64,000 bases of DNA from Mactromeris polynyma (GCA_032209605.1 JASFXZ010000009.1:16045553-16109552); one strand, 5' to 3'. Counted from the stretch's first letter, positions 1-12,195 are shown. Translations and numbers: made by a program. The notes: a model not told the origin generated them from the sequence alone.

Positions 1-150
1 GAGGTTGTTGCTCTAGAGAGGTTATCTTGAGAGTAAATTCTTAGTGTTATATTATTGTTGAAGAGAGGTTTGCTGCTCTAGAGAGGTTAACTTGAGAGTA
101 AATTCTTAGTGTTATCTTATTGTTGAAGAGAGGTTGTTGCTTTAGAGAGG
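1..150. repeat. 64-bp tandem repeat, cut by the window edge
   Basis: Two full units of about 64-65 bp (1-64 and 65-129) and part of a third (from 130) follow each other with only a few substitutions. Each unit opens with a GAGGTTGTTGCTC-like stretch. The array probably continues to the left of the window. The opening resembles the minus strand of the 32-bp minisatellite near 60 kb. Confidence 0.85.
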
Positions 151-1105
151 ATCGCTCTGGAAAGGTTATATTGTACACAAAACCGGCACACTGGCATAGT
201 TGTTGTGTGTACGTCTCGGGACCGGGAGTTAGCGTGTCAATTCCCCGGCCGCAATATACCAAAGTCGTTGAAACGATACTACTAGTTTCAATTTCAAACT
301 CTCATTATTACAAGGGCTGCGCTAAAACCGGTTGGCCCGGTTAAGTATAATTCATTTTTTAAATAAGCAGTAAAAGAGTTGTCATTCGTGAGGGTGTTTC
401 TAATTCCTCCTTTTCATAATAAATTATGTGGACATCTTACTGTTTAATCCTTTGAAACGTGTTTGAATAAATATTTGCACATACAATCACAACAGGGAAA
501 CGTGGTTGATATGCATGTTTGAATTTAATTCAATCTTTAAAAGCCGTTGTTATTGTTTATTATTTTTGATATCAAACTTTATAAAACCTTTTTTTATTTT
601 AATTGAGCCGTTGTTAATGCTACCTTTTAGATTCTTATCTCCATGCGTGATGTCACAGACGCAAACTCGCTTACTAATTCACTCCCTGGGAGATGTACAG
701 GCATAGTAAATCTTTTTTATGATCTTTACATGTGTTATCTGCTTCAATTTCTAAATTCTATACAGCTTAGATGAATATTCAAAAGTATTTTAAATACACC
801 CGGTAGCACGTACATAATAGTCAGACAGTACGGACCGCCTTTTTATACCCGGGTTCAACGTAACGGCCCATATTACGTGCGTGTTTTTATATGATACCAA
901 GATGCGTTAAATTGACGTATACACACTTTGTATAGTTTATTCGTAAGCATTAAATAGGTACATCATTCAAGCACATATCGAAATCACGAGCATTTGAAAT
1001 GTACGGTATTATAGATTCACTTGTATATTGTTGCTCATTTACCCAGAAGAACTTACGTCAGATAAAATATGTCCATTTACTACGGTTTGAAACCAAACAA
1101 ATAAA

Positions 1106-1192
1106 CAGTAAAACCTCAATAATAAGACCACCATTGGAACTCTTGAAAACTGGTCTTAATATTGAGGTGGTCTTAATATTGACGTTTGAACA
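1106..1192. mobile_element. Partial pogo-like MITE (CAGTAAAACCTC family)
   Basis: Begins with CAGTAAAACCTC and carries the family words AATAAGACCACC and GGTCTTAATATTGAGG. It is shorter than the 177-212 bp copies elsewhere and lacks a clean right end. Confidence 0.6.
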
Positions 1193-1484
1193 GAACACGT
1201 GAATACCAATAAAACATGTTGCAATAGTCGATAACTGGCACATATGTATTATACTCTATTATAGTGAGAGATATGAATGAAATATGTTTGCACAAGTTCA
1301 TAGGCTATACAATGCTATTATATAACATGGTTGATTTTTAAGGGACGCAACTGTTGTGTCTTCGTTTGCTGTACATGTAGATTTATCTACCTTATGTGTT
1401 CATCGTCACATGAAGGTGGAATTATTTTCTCATTCACATATAACATCACTATTTCGTTCCAATTATCGTTAAAACTTCGCCCAA

Positions 1485-1552
1485 TGCCGGTTTTGACCCC
1501 ATGACCTTTGGTTCGAGAGTCAGGAGCCCATCCCTTCAACCACTACACAACT
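1485..1552 (-). repeat. Decayed tRNA-like SINE head
   Basis: On the minus strand the segment reads like the A-box and B-box half of a tRNA (GTGTAGTGGTTGAAGGG, later GGTCATGGGGTCAAAACC). The B box is degenerate and no complete cloverleaf was found, so it is read as a SINE remnant, not a tRNA gene. Confidence 0.45.
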
Positions 1553-2355
1553 ATTATTGAAGTACATAAAATTAGTAACAAAAACGAGTGAACAAGATAG
1601 CACATAATGAACATTACTAGGTCCGACTTTTACAAGCACCACGCGTTCATTTCACGATAAGACCCAATTAGCTATAATATAACAAAATGATACACTTTTT
1701 TGTCTTTCTAAATTGGTTAGTTCAACAAGAACATTGGTCATTGACACTTTTTCTCTATATGATAGAAACACATGTGCGTCAAGTTGTTGTTCGAAGTAAA
1801 TAAATTTGTGAAACGAGCTTTGTTGTGTTTTTATTAAACAATATAATCACTCATTGAGACGGAGGTAAAGCTGCTGTTCTTGATACGGTTACTCGTGGCG
1901 TATAGGCAAAGTCCGAGTTGCAAACCTTTGTTATATATTCTGCGATCACGCTCAGTTTAAATTGGAGACGGTGTCGTTTTTGCCCTCCAATGAATGTTTT
2001 GACCTGATAGCAGTTGCACGTGACGTTACGCATCAACGTGCGTATACTTCTCCGATAGGGGGCTCTTCAGACTTAAGAATACTTTCCACCAATTTCTCCA
2101 GAAATTATTTTGTTTTACTTTTGTAACGTATCAATCGTTTTCAATTCAAGAATCGAAATTAGGCATTTATAAGGATTGGATAATTTTCTTTGTATGTTTT
2201 CAGTTACCCATGAACGGTTACATACAGACATCAATAGAATTACACACACACACGTCTTTAGACTGAATCTATTTGCCCGATCCCGGTACTGCAAGTCCCA
2301 GCGAGCGCAGTCCAACTTTTCAGTCAGAAGGAGTCGAAGACTTGGACTCATGTTT

Positions 2356-2745
2356 GAATGTTGATGTCAGTGCTAGTTCTGGGTTCGCTACTATTTCTGT
2401 ATTACAATATTTATAAAATTCGAATAACGATGTACGACCTGGCTCGTTATTCGCCTTCAGATATGTAATCGCCGCGGTCAAGTTCGAATGTTGATCAACT
2501 CTGGGTTCGCTTCAGTGTCTGTATTCAAATATTAAAAAAACACACTCGAATAACGATGTACGAACTAGCTCGTAATTCGACTCTAGATATGTATTCGCCG
2601 CGGACCCGTTTCGAATGTTGATGTCAGTGCTAGCTCTTGGTTCGATTTAAGATATTTATTAAAAATATATGTTGAATAACGATGTCAGTGCTGGCTCTGT
2701 ATTCGATCTGGGTCGGTATTCAATGTTGATGTACGATGTACGATT
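2356..2745. repeat. Degenerate ~125-bp tandem repeat, three copies
   Basis: Three imperfect copies start near 2356, 2486 and 2612. Each opens with GAATGTTGAT, contains CGAATAACGATGT in the middle, and the first two end around CGCCGCGG. A short fourth fragment follows near 2730. The copies differ by indels, so the duplication is old. Confidence 0.75.
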
Positions 2746-2957
2746 GCTGCGCCAACTTCACTCAACTAATGTATGCAGATTTTGAATTTCACAATTGGTG
2801 AAAGTAAATGTGTTCTTTGTTACTTATGTTAGAAATTATAGGACCTATTTGGGTTCACTGAGTTTAGATAGTTTGTGTTGAGGCATTGTTTAATCATATT
2901 AAAAGAACAAAAAAAGTTCACAAGAGGGGTCATTTTCAACTGTTGCATCGATGCCCA

Positions 2958-3085
2958 TATCGTCACATAGATCTCTGTAGGTTTGCCAGAATGCGTGCCA
3001 CAAAAGAATCAGAGAACATTTCGCCTCGCTTAAATTTTGTGGCACGCATTCCGGCAAACCTACAGAGATCTATGTGTCGATATCA
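2958..3085. repeat. Foldback palindrome with ~48-bp arms
   Basis: The left arm (about 2961-3004) and right arm (about 3035-3081) are near-perfect reverse complements, sharing ACATAGATCTCTGTAGGTTT and GCGTGCCACAAAA. The loop is about 30 bp. No protein is encoded; it looks like a foldback or MITE end. Confidence 0.85.
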
Positions 3086-3270
3086 GGGATGTGATACTCG
3101 TATTCGTACTTATACTCGTACTTACTCGAGTACCAATTTTCAAGTACTCAGCAGTACTCAGTACTCGTCTGAAATTATGAGTACATGTACTCGTACTTAC
3201 TCAAGTACTGAAGCAAAATGGTCAGTACTTATGAGTACTTCGCGAGTACTCTATGAGTACTTCCACACTT
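3086..3270. mobile_element. GTACTCG-rich repeat with a hAT-like left end
   Basis: Starts with CAGGGATGTGATACTCGTAT, which resembles hAT terminal repeats (CAGGGRTG), and continues as a degenerate run of ACTCGTACTT and GAGTACT words. No matching right end was found, so the assignment to hAT is an inference from the left end only. Confidence 0.4.
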
Positions 3271-3959
3271 ATGTGTGAAACGAAATTTGAGTTTGATACA
3301 GAGCACTGTGAGTATCAGAAGACATGATTTTCGAATGCAATTGGAATTATAAGTTTAAAACTTACAGTAAATAAAGTCAGTCAATATTTTTAACATTTCA
3401 CACACCTAATAAGTGTTTGGCTATAACATCTGTCTTTCATGATTGGTCTTGATTGCTATGCCAACAAACTGATTAATGATACTTGATAATTGAAGGGTAC
3501 ATTGACTGTGTTTTCACAGGTTCTTTGTTTAATTTATGACCCCTGTAGTATTTGACAATGGACTAGTGGCTTTCAGGGGGTCTCCTCCAACCATTCACTT
3601 ATTGTAAATCATTTGAGTAATTGATAATATGCAAACATTGAAAACATTTTTTATTTCGAAATCATAACTTAAAGAGAAAACGTACATATCACATCATTTT
3701 CTTGAAATGTAATACAATGTCTACACCAACTCAAAACGCAAACATACTTAACTGTCATGGCAAAGTTCAACTCATCAAGGTTAAATACATAATATTTGAA
3801 TGATCAATTAATTCTGCTATTTCGGTATTGAAATGAGTAGAAGTTTATTAATGTATTTACAGTCCGATTTTCTCATTTAATAGTTTTATGGATTTTTGAT
3901 ACAAATCACTACAGTACTAAACAAAATATAGATCCAAATGTCCCCGTTTGAAAAAAATA

Positions 3960-4062
3960 GCCAAATGTTGTCCAGTTCTCAAAATCCCTTTAGTCCGGAA
4001 ACCCCTTTAAACCGGACATTTTGTCTTGTCCCGAGCTCGTCCGGTTTAAAGGGGTTCCAGTG
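3960..4062. mobile_element. Short palindromic MITE, pogo-like end
   Basis: CCCCTTTAAACCGGAC on the left and its reverse complement GTCCGGTTTAAAGGGG on the right form a palindrome. Read inward from the right, the end is CACTGGAACCCC next to a TA dinucleotide, similar in layout to the other pogo/Tigger-like ends here. The left end is degraded. Confidence 0.5.
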
Positions 4063-4139
4063 TACATGTATACAATGCACATATAGCAATTTTCCAATAG
4101 CAATCACTTATGGTATTATCACCTGAAAGGGACTACCCA

Positions 4140-4300
4140 CACTCGTATTCCGACATCGAAAATACGTCGAAATGTCGACCGTATTTTAACGTTTTAACAT
4201 CGACGTTGTTACAACGTTGAAATATTACGTTGTTCGACGTCACGACAATTATTCAACTTTATTTTAACGTCGAAACAACGTTGTGTGCCCGCCGGGTTGT
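4140..4300. repeat. AACGTTG-rich palindromic repeat, MITE-like
   Basis: Repeated ACGTCGAA, AACGTTG and TTTTAACG words occur in both orientations and end at AACGTTGTGTGCCCGCCGGG. The look is of a short inverted-repeat transposon fragment. No boundaries or target duplication could be fixed. Confidence 0.35.
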
Positions 4301-7300
4301 TGTCTATCCCGTACTTGGTTTACAATTGAGGTACAAGTGTTTCATGATGTCTGCATATCAGTATTTCGATGTAGTCTTAGTATATTTCATGAACTCGAGT
4401 TCTGTACAATATATTTGCACCAATAGTTCTGCCATTAAAACTAATATAGAATACATGTATAAAAAGAAACGAAAATAAGTTTAAACTTCCCTTTTCTTTT
4501 GAATAAATTTGCTACGAGAAGTCTGAATACTTTAAAAGTAAGTCTTAATAGTAAAAAAACGTGTTACCTGGGTATGTATATATCGGTCCGAGTTGGTACT
4601 AAATAAAACTATTGATCGGTATAATGGACGCGTTATGGGTGTCGTATGTAGTCATTATCTGAAAATATATTTTTGTAGGCTCATCATTGTGTAATATTAC
4701 ACCCTTATTAATGGACTGTGTCAATAGATCGGGATTGGAATACCGTTACGGTACAGCGAGAACAAAGGCATGACCGAACGGCTCTAATTTAACTACTCTG
4801 GAGACCACTCCGGTCAATGGCCGTCCAAGTAAATTGAACAATTGCGTCCGTAAGGCCATGCCGTTTTATTTTTTTTGTCAAGCGTCCGCCTAGGTTTTGA
4901 GCTCTTTGAGCAAAACAGCATTTAAAGCGTTAGTTTAAAATTTCGCCAAAGGAAGTAATACCCCAGTCATATTTCCACCGATTTTGGGATATATGCTTTA
5001 GCGATTAGGTAACGGACTGGTCTTTTAAAAACATCGCCAATGACCTTTCAATATCCTACGGTCAGCTATCAAAAATTGGGCATCGGTGGGTACATCGGAA
5101 GAAAATAGCGCGGAGTCTCGGTCGATATTTGTCAGGCCGGCGTTTTTATTATTGAGGTTTTACTGTGTATGCCAAGTTTTAACGCAATCCTTTGAAAACT
5201 AACGTAGTTTGCAACATAAACTACAATGTTATCACATATATATGTTTTAAAAGAAGACGTCAGTTCAAGTAAAGAGGACATAATACTAGAACAGTTTTGA
5301 TGGATGCACTGTTAATTTATGTCTAGTACATTTAGAACTCGTGTATTCTTATATTACCATATTTCATTGCAATCCCTTGAACATTGAAGACATAGTTAGT
5401 CACACAAACTACATATGTTTTATATTGGACGGACAAACCAATCGACAGGGTGTTTCTAGTATTCCCCTTGATAAACATTGTTAGAGGCAGTATAAACACA
5501 AGACATAAATTACTACTAAGAAAATTGTTATGATTTTTTCATTTAGTAAAACAGTCAACAAGAGATAAAAGCTACAATTTATGTAATACGTATAAACTAA
5601 CAAGTCTAACAGAAAGAAAAATGCTCAACAACTTCAAGGGAGCAACATCGATCCACTTTTCTTTCAAAGCATTAATAGTTTCTAGCGAATTAGTTATCAA
5701 TATAATAACTGCATAATTTCGTGTAAGTATGTACCAAGAATAGCCCAGTTATCAATGAAAAGTATGTACAAATGCAAAGTATGTGCAGTTTTGTGTTAAT
5801 CATAGACAAATAAAAAAAACTCATAGCTAAAAGCAACTAAATAATGACAAAATCAGTTTAATATAAAACATTTTCAAACACAAGCATCCGTTATACACAG
5901 ACACACACACACATAATATTTAGACAATTCGCCATGACATAAGCTCTCTGGCCAAGCTAAAAATGAGAAAATTTTAGCACCCAAAAATATGTCACTTAAG
6001 CAAGTCTAGTAGTGGGAGAAAATTAAAATACAACTAATGAGAGAGGGAAGCAAGCGAAATCTATGCCACTATTTCAATTTAGGTAAAACTTATATTTAAG
6101 TGGCTAATTTGCCAACCAACACGAATGTTTTACTTATGTATATGTAATAAGCAGTCAAACAGGTACATAAGAAAAGCTTTCTACACCATACTTGGTTTGT
6201 ATAATGGCTCGAGCTTCGTGTAATTTCCGTTGGTATTACAGGATGAATACGGTGCGTCGAAGAGAAAAGTTACACAAGAGGTCACACTTCACAAATAGTA
6301 TTGACATAGTATCACAGTCTGCTATGAAAATAATAATTATTATATAGTTTCATTTCTATGCAGTATCCTGCCATGTGATCTTTGGTAAGACATTTGCGAG
6401 CCAGCGGGGCGAGCGAGAATAAAGAAATCAATTTTATCAGACACTATAATTTTTACGAGGGCTGTCCCACTAAATCGTAGACTTTACTTATTTATAAAAA
6501 AACTATGAACTAAGTTTTTTACAAATATATCCGACGTTTAATTCATCTTCCTGTGCAAATACACACACCATTATAAAAAATAAAATTCTACAAAACTTTT
6601 AACAAAACCATATACACAGGAGCGGCGCAACCCGACGTCATAATTGCGGCGGTAAACGTCACGTGTGTTTACTACAGTGGTAGTTGAATGCATGTTTGTT
6701 TTCTCTGTCGTCCAATTCCGTTGTAGTCACTTTCATAGTTAAAATTCAAACTTTTTTACCCTCATGTGCGTTTAGTTTTCCTCTATCACCTCTAGGAACA
6801 TATGACATCAGTTTCTGTCGTTATGTCACATCTAGTGATTTCCAGACTTACGTGCGTGTGGGCGGGCGTGCGTGTGGGCGGGCGTACGGGCCTTACAGTG
6901 TTATAGTTCAGCAAGTCTTCGTGCTTGTTTTCATTTTTTCTGATTGAGGCCATTGCATTTAAAGTATGGTAAGTATAGTTTAAGTCGTGTATGCATTTCA
7001 TTTGGTTTAACTCAAACTTTACATATGCACGAAAGGTCATATTATGTCGCCCGTCCATTCTAAGGATTTCCTCGAGACTTACCCAGACCATCGATCATGA
7101 TAATATATTTATAGGAGATAATTGAATACCAGTCAGTAGTATTTATTAAAATCCACTGAAGACTTCATTGAAAACCAGTTTTTTTTGTTAGAAGTGTTAA
7201 CTTAGTTGTTTTTCTGATGCAAACGCTATGCATCTGTTATTATGTTTGGAGAATATAGAATACTTGTATTGTAGACGTATATGTACAACATGTCAATTAT

Positions 7301-7535
7301 TCATCTCTGAATGCTTAATTATCAATGTTAAAGTTTCTTAAAAACAAACTGATATTATTATATTTTTCTGGTCAATATTTTCATCCATTTACGTACATGC
7401 ATAAAAAAACTTAAATTAGAATGATTTTGCATGGTATGCCTGTGCATTCTTATTCACGTAAGAAAAAAACTATTAGCGATCTCATATGTGCGTGTGTGTG
7501 TGTATCGAATTCGATGAGATGACATAAGCCTGTAC
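4301..7535. other. No supported gene; AT-rich intergenic sequence
   Basis: Contains only short open frames. At 5141-5165 a lone right end of the pogo-like family (ATTATTGAGGTTTTACTG) is present. At 6860-6895 there is a two-copy GTGCGTGTGGGCGGGC minisatellite, and at about 7489-7503 a short GT run. Confidence 0.55.
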
Positions 7536-8090
7536 AAATACCATATAACGAAAGAAATATTTTATTAGAATGTCCATTATATGACGAAATTCGTCAAGTT
7601 CATATCAAAAATATCATTGGAAAAATACAAATATCATTATTTTTTTTGACTTGATCAATTCATATAACAAAACTATTAAAGGAAATCTTGCCATGTATAC
7701 TTGAACAAATCATTTGAAATGAGAAACGAAGATTTCATATGAATTAATATACTCTCATGCAGCTTAGTACTCCACGTTTCCTATGTCCTACTGTATTTAC
7801 ATTAATTTATAGATTCTGTTTCTTTTTTCAGGACAATGTCTATACTTATATAGGATCATTAGAATTTATTATTATATTTAAAATTAACGCTATTTAGATT
7901 TGTATCACATTTTGTATTTACTTTACATTGTACTAGAACTGTTGAAACTATATACTTATAGTCTGATAGTATTAATTAGGCCATTGACCATATATTGTAA
8001 ACGTTCAACTGTTGTAAATATTTATTCATTTTGTATGCTCATAGACTGTAAAGACTAATGTATTGAGAAATAAAACATTCTATATGTTTA
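7536..8090 (+). mobile_element. 3' end of a LINE (reverse-transcriptase tail plus 3' UTR)
   Basis: Translation from about 7539 gives NILLECPLYDEIR, the hydrophobic LxxCPLYxxxR signature that ends many non-LTR retrotransposon polymerase ORFs in molluscs, and then decays. It is followed at 7926-8085 by a tail that closely matches 21907-22055 and ends in GAGAAATAAA. The element is 5'-truncated and non-functional. The clade cannot be told from so little. Confidence 0.6.
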
Positions 8091-8379
8091 CAAATATACA
8101 AACATATTTCACTTCTGATGTATTCATATTTTTATATATAGACACATACACTCAATAACTCATCGCATATATGTCATTTTTTCAGACAGACATCAAAGAC
8201 AAAGTAGGAGAGATCAACGTAAATAATAAAAGAGTTAAAAAATACTATATTAATGGTATTCACTTCACAAGTAGTCTTAGAATATGGGACTAGAGACACG
8301 ATAATACGATCACGTGATGCGTATGACTCGCGATCAGCTGATCTGGGGACTCGTCCACTCGAAAAAGGCGGGGGTTCGA

Positions 8380-8387
8380 TGACGTCA
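8380..8387. promoter_or_regulatory. Consensus CRE palindrome TGACGTCA
   Basis: A perfect 8-bp CREB/ATF site lies about 80 bp beyond the IP6K stop codon on the 3' side. The match is seen in the sequence; function is not shown. Confidence 0.3.
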
Positions 8388-8464
8388 GCAACTTAAAGCT
8401 TCCAATCAAGACCCCCATTGTAGTTGTGCTAAAAGCAGCTGTTCTCGCTTGTTAATATATAATT

Positions 8465-9127
8465 CTAACTACCATCACTAATATTGTTCAATATAGTTTG
8501 TAAATTATCCAATCCAAAACTTATCGTTTCTTCAGATATTTCTTCATTTGCTTCATTTGGAATTTCACTAACATGAGCAAAATCAATTAGACGAAGATCA
8601 GTAATACTGTCCACTTTCGTTTCGTTCAATTCGGAGAAATCTTTATCAATACATTCGATGTCACATTTACTAGTTTCATTACTTTGCTCTCGTTGTAAAC
8701 TTTCCAACGATTCCGTAGATGTTGTTCTACTTTTCGTTTGAGTCTTACATTGGTCGTCAGAGCAATTTGAATCTTTGATTTCATTGCTTGAGTTATTAGT
8801 GCTATCGTCAGTGTTACTACTGTAATCGCTACTGTTACCGGTGAAATCATACACTGCATTCTCTGTAACTTTATCCCCAGTCTGTCTTGTTACAGCAGCA
8901 TCGTACATTAACAATATAGAGGCAGAATGAAAACGGAACTTTTTCTGTGTTGCCATGGCAGCTTTAAGATCGTTCACCTTTTTTAATATTCCACGAATAG
9001 CGTCCACACGAACACGTTGTCCATCATGAAAAAAAGAAATCAACTCCTGAACAACGCCATCGTTGTCTAAGCTACGTCCGAAGTATTTGTTACGGCAGAT
9101 GTACTGACCAGATTTGACATCATATAC
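8465..9127 (-). CDS. IP6K: Inositol hexakisphosphate kinase, terminal exon
   Basis: Final coding exon, 220 codons plus stop, joined in phase 0 to the exon ending at 11657. Its acceptor is TTTTTTAAG. It begins VYDVKSG and contains YICRNKYFGR, FFHDGQRVRVD, FRFHSASILLMYD and RLIDFAHV, matching in order the C-terminal half of IP6Ks. IDFAH supplies the metal-binding aspartate of the inositol polyphosphate kinase fold. The usual SSLL motif reads ASIL here. Between LLMYD and IDFAHV lies a Ser/Asn/Thr-rich acidic insert of about 100 residues. After IDFAHV the segment is short and lacks the GPDRGY-type stretch, but FGLDNL is kept. The family makes 5-PP-InsP5 (InsP7) from InsP6 and ATP. The kinase assignment is strong; full activity is not certain given these changes. 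Confidence 0.92.
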   Translation of the reverse strand, partial: VYDVKSGQYICRNKYFGRSLDNDGVVQELISFFHDGQRVRVDAIRGILKKVNDLKAAMATQKKFRFHSASILLMYDAAVTRQTGDKVTENAVYDFTGNSSDYSSNTDDSTNNSSNEIKDSNCSDDQCKTQTKSRTTSTESLESLQREQSNETSKCDIECIDKDFSELNETKVDSITDLRLIDFAHVSEIPNEANEEISEETISFGLDNLQTILNNISDGS

Positions 9128-9308
9128 CTTAAAAAAGATAATATAATTAACAGAGACAGGTCATTTACGTAAACATATATTATGTAAATCTAACAAACGC
9201 CCAGTTATTCGTGGCAAATTTAAGTTTAACTACGAACAATTGTTATTGTATAAGTATGCAGTAATGTCACTTATGAAGCATATATAACTTGTATAAATAA
9301 TTGAAATA

Positions 9309-9485
9309 CAGCAAAGCCTCACTTAAAGGCCAACTCAACAATAAGATTACCTCGGAATCGAGAACACAATTTTCAAGTCCATTTGCACTTTTTGCTCTTT
9401 ATTGAACATAATTATTAAGACCACATAAATAAGAAGACCAGTTTTCAAGGGTCTCAAGGGTGGTCTTATTATTAAGGGTTTACTG
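9309..9485. mobile_element. pogo-like MITE, complete, TA duplication
   Basis: 177-bp element with ends CAGCAAAGCCTC and TTAAGGGTTTACTG, flanked by TA on both sides. It contains the family words TTTTCAAGTCCATTT, GCTCTTTATT and GAAGACCAGTTTTCAAG. No protein is encoded. It sits in the last IP6K intron. Confidence 0.85.
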
Positions 9486-9654
9486 TATAATGTATTTCCT
9501 AACCAAAATGACAGCTATATTGTCATTTTACTAATGAACAGTCTAAGGCCATACATGTACCTTAACCCGTTGTTTATGTTGGATTTGTTTCCTGTTTGGC
9601 TTTGTAATTGTTAACATGTATGTATATGTTTCATGTTTCCTTGTGCAATTGGTC

Positions 9655-11530
9655 TTGCTGTGTATCTGGTGTGGCTGTGTATCTGGTGTGGTTGTGTATT
9701 TGGTGTGGCTGTGTATCTGGTGTGGTTGTGTATCTGGTGTGACTGTGTATCTGGTGTGGTTGTGTATCTGGTGTGGCTGTGTATCTGGTGTGGTTGTGTA
9801 TTTGGTGTGGCTGTGTATCTGGTGTGGTTGTGTATCTGGTGTGGCTGTGTATCTGGTGTGGCTGTGTATTTGGTGTGGCGGTATATTTGGTGTGGTGGTG
9901 TATTTGGTGTGGTCGTGTATTTGGTGTGGCTGTGTATCTGGTGTGGCTGTGTATTTGGTGTGGCCGTGTATTTGGTGTGGCTGTGTATTTGGTGTGTCTG
10001 TGTATTCGGTGTGGCTGTGTATTTAGTCTTGCTGTGTATTTGGTGTGGCTGTGTATTTGGTGTGGCTGTGTATTTGGTCTTGCTGTGTATTCGGTCTTGC
10101 TGTGAATTTGGTGTGGCTGTGTATTTGGTGTGGCTGTGTATTTGGTGTGGCTGTGTATTTGGTGTGGCTGTGTATTTGGTCTTGCTGTGTATTTGGTGTG
10201 GCTGTGTATTTGGTGTGTCTGTGTATTCGGTGTGGCTGTGTATTTAGTCTTGCTGTGTATTTGGTGTGGCTGTGTATTTAGTGTGGCTGTGTATTTGGTC
10301 TTGCTGTGTATTTGGTGTGGCTGTGTATTTGGTGTGTCTGTGTATTCGGTGTGGCTGTGTATTTAGTCTTGCTGTGTATTTGGTGTGGCTGTGTATTTAG
10401 TGTGGCTGTGTATTTGGTAAGTCTGTGTATCTGGTGTGTCTGTGTATTTGGTGTGTCTGTGTATTTGGTGTGTCTGTGTATTTAGTCTTGCTGTGTATTT
10501 GGTGTGGCTGTGTATTTGGTGTGGCTGTGTATTTGGTGTGGCTGTGTATTTGGTGTGGCTGTGTATTTGGTGTGGCTGTGTATTTAGTCTTGCTGTGTAT
10601 TTGGTGTGGCTGTGTATTTGGTGTGTCTGTGTATTTAGTCTTGCTGTGTATTTGGTGTGGCTGTGTATTTGGTGTGTCTGTGTATTTAGTCTTGCTGTGT
10701 ATTTGGTGTGGATGTGTATTTGGTGTGTCTGTGTATTTGGTGTGTCTGTGTATTTGGTGTGGCTGTGTATTTGGTGTGGCTGTGTATTTGGTGTGTCTGT
10801 GTATTTGGTGTGGCTGTGTATATAGTCTTGCTGTGTATTTGGTGTGGCTGTGTATTTGGTGTGGCTGTGTATTTGGTGTGGCTGTGTATTTGGTGTGGCT
10901 GTGTATTTGGTGTGTCTGTGTATTTGGTGTGTCTGTGTATTTGGTGTGGCTGTGTATATAGTCTTGCTGTGTATTTGGTGTGGCTGTGTATTTGGTGTGG
11001 CTGTGTATTTGGTGTGGCTGTGTATTTGGTCTTGCTGTGTATTTAGTCTTGCTGTGTATTTGGTGTGGCTGTGTATTTGGTGTGTCTGTGTATTTGGTGT
11101 GGCTGTGTATTTGGTCTCGCTGTGTATTTGGTCTTGCTGTGTATTTGATCTTGCTGTGTATTTGGTGTGGATGTGTATTTGGTGTGTCTGTGTATTTGGT
11201 GTGGCTGTGTATTTGGTATGGCTGTATATTTGGTATGGCTGTATATTTGGTGTGGTTGTATATTTGGTGTGGCTGTATATTTGGTGTGGTTGTGTATTTT
11301 GTGTGGCTGTGTATTTGGTGTGGCTGTGTATTTGGTGTGGTTGTATATTTGGTGTGGTTGTATATTTGGTGTGGCTGTGTATTTGGTGTGGCTGTGTATT
11401 TGGTGTGGCTGTATATTTGGTGTGGTTGTGTATTTTGTGTGGCTGTATATTTGGTGTGGCTGTATATTTGGTGTGGTTGTGTATTTTGTGTGGCTGTGTA
11501 TTTGGTGTGGCTGTTTATTTTGTTTGTGGT
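9655..11530. repeat. 17-bp minisatellite, ~110 copies, in an IP6K intron
   Basis: Unit TGTGTATTTGGTGTGGC repeated for about 1.9 kb. The plus strand is almost only G and T. Unit types are regional: TATCTGG variants at the left edge, TCTTGC and GTGTC variants in the middle, TGTATATT variants on the right. Higher-order copies are visible: a 7-unit (119-bp) block around 10181 recurs at 10300, a 3-unit (51-bp) block recurs at about 10582, 10633 and 10684, and an 8-unit spacing (136 bp) separates TATATAGTC variants. Because 17 is not a multiple of 3 and the unit lacks stops, all plus frames stay open; these frames are not genes. Confidence 0.97.
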
Positions 11531-11656
11531 ATATCTTGCCCGATTTCTGTACTGATTTATATATGAACATAACAGTTCGTTTTAGTACATATTGTTTTGC
11601 GATCGTGTTATTCAGTCATGTACCTGGAAATTCTTTCAAATTGGATTTGAGCATAC

Positions 11657-11832
11657 CTGACTGCCGCAGATTCTAAATCCTAGAGTAACGGACGTAGTGC
11701 GCGCGCATCTGCTTTCGAGTAACTTCCGTTTCTCGTCACACGAGTCTTCACCATACTGTCGTCTTCCCATTTTCAAATCCATCATACATGGACGGCTATA
11801 TTTGTGTACCAGGTTCTCCAAAATTAAAAATC
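11657..11832 (-). CDS. IP6K: Inositol hexakisphosphate kinase, catalytic-motif exon
   Basis: 176-bp exon encoding LILENLVHKY, PCMMDLKMG and SVTLGFRICGSQ. PCMMDLKMG is the PxxxDxKxG signature that binds inositol phosphate in this kinase superfamily. The donor CAG|GTATGC is strong and phase 0, matching the next exon. The acceptor ATATAAG is forced because an in-frame TAA lies just before it. It leaves two bases to complete a codon, which does not match the end of the exon at 14666, so a small exon between them is missing. The FLILEN and RICGSQ junctions align with the FxLLEN and RVCGMQ segments known in animal IP6Ks. Confidence 0.92.
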
Positions 11833-12195
11833 CTTATATCAAAGTCAAGGTGAAAATAATATAGATGAAACAGATCGGACAACAAATCATTACGCATAAT
11901 CGGACTGATATCAATGTCTCTTGATAAGGTATGTATTGTTTTCAGGGGAAGTCACTCGTTTGAGCATAAATCAATTTGTTTCAGATCGGATCGTTTGCAA
12001 GTAAAGTGTGGGAATAAAGTCTGAACGCAGACATTTACCGATATTGTGCAAGTCTGCTTGGACTTCAAACATGTTTGAATATGAAACAAGTGTCTATACT
12101 CATTACAAGTGCATGCAGCTGTATCAATTAAAGACATGTCCTGGAGTAGTTTGCTATTTTCCTTTACGATGCAAATATTTTATTGAACTTTATAG

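Larger units (their letters stand above)
151..2350. other. No supported gene; AT-rich intergenic sequence
   Basis: Only short open frames without splice context or recognisable protein similarity are seen. The stretch holds a partial pogo-like MITE (1106-1190) and a decayed tRNA-like SINE head (1485-1552), listed separately. Confidence 0.6.

Noticed and set aside
9616..11676. Long overlapping open frames in all plus frames and one on minus, 17-residue repeats
   Set aside because: They follow from a stop-free 17-bp minisatellite inside an IP6K intron. They have no splice context and read equally in every frame.
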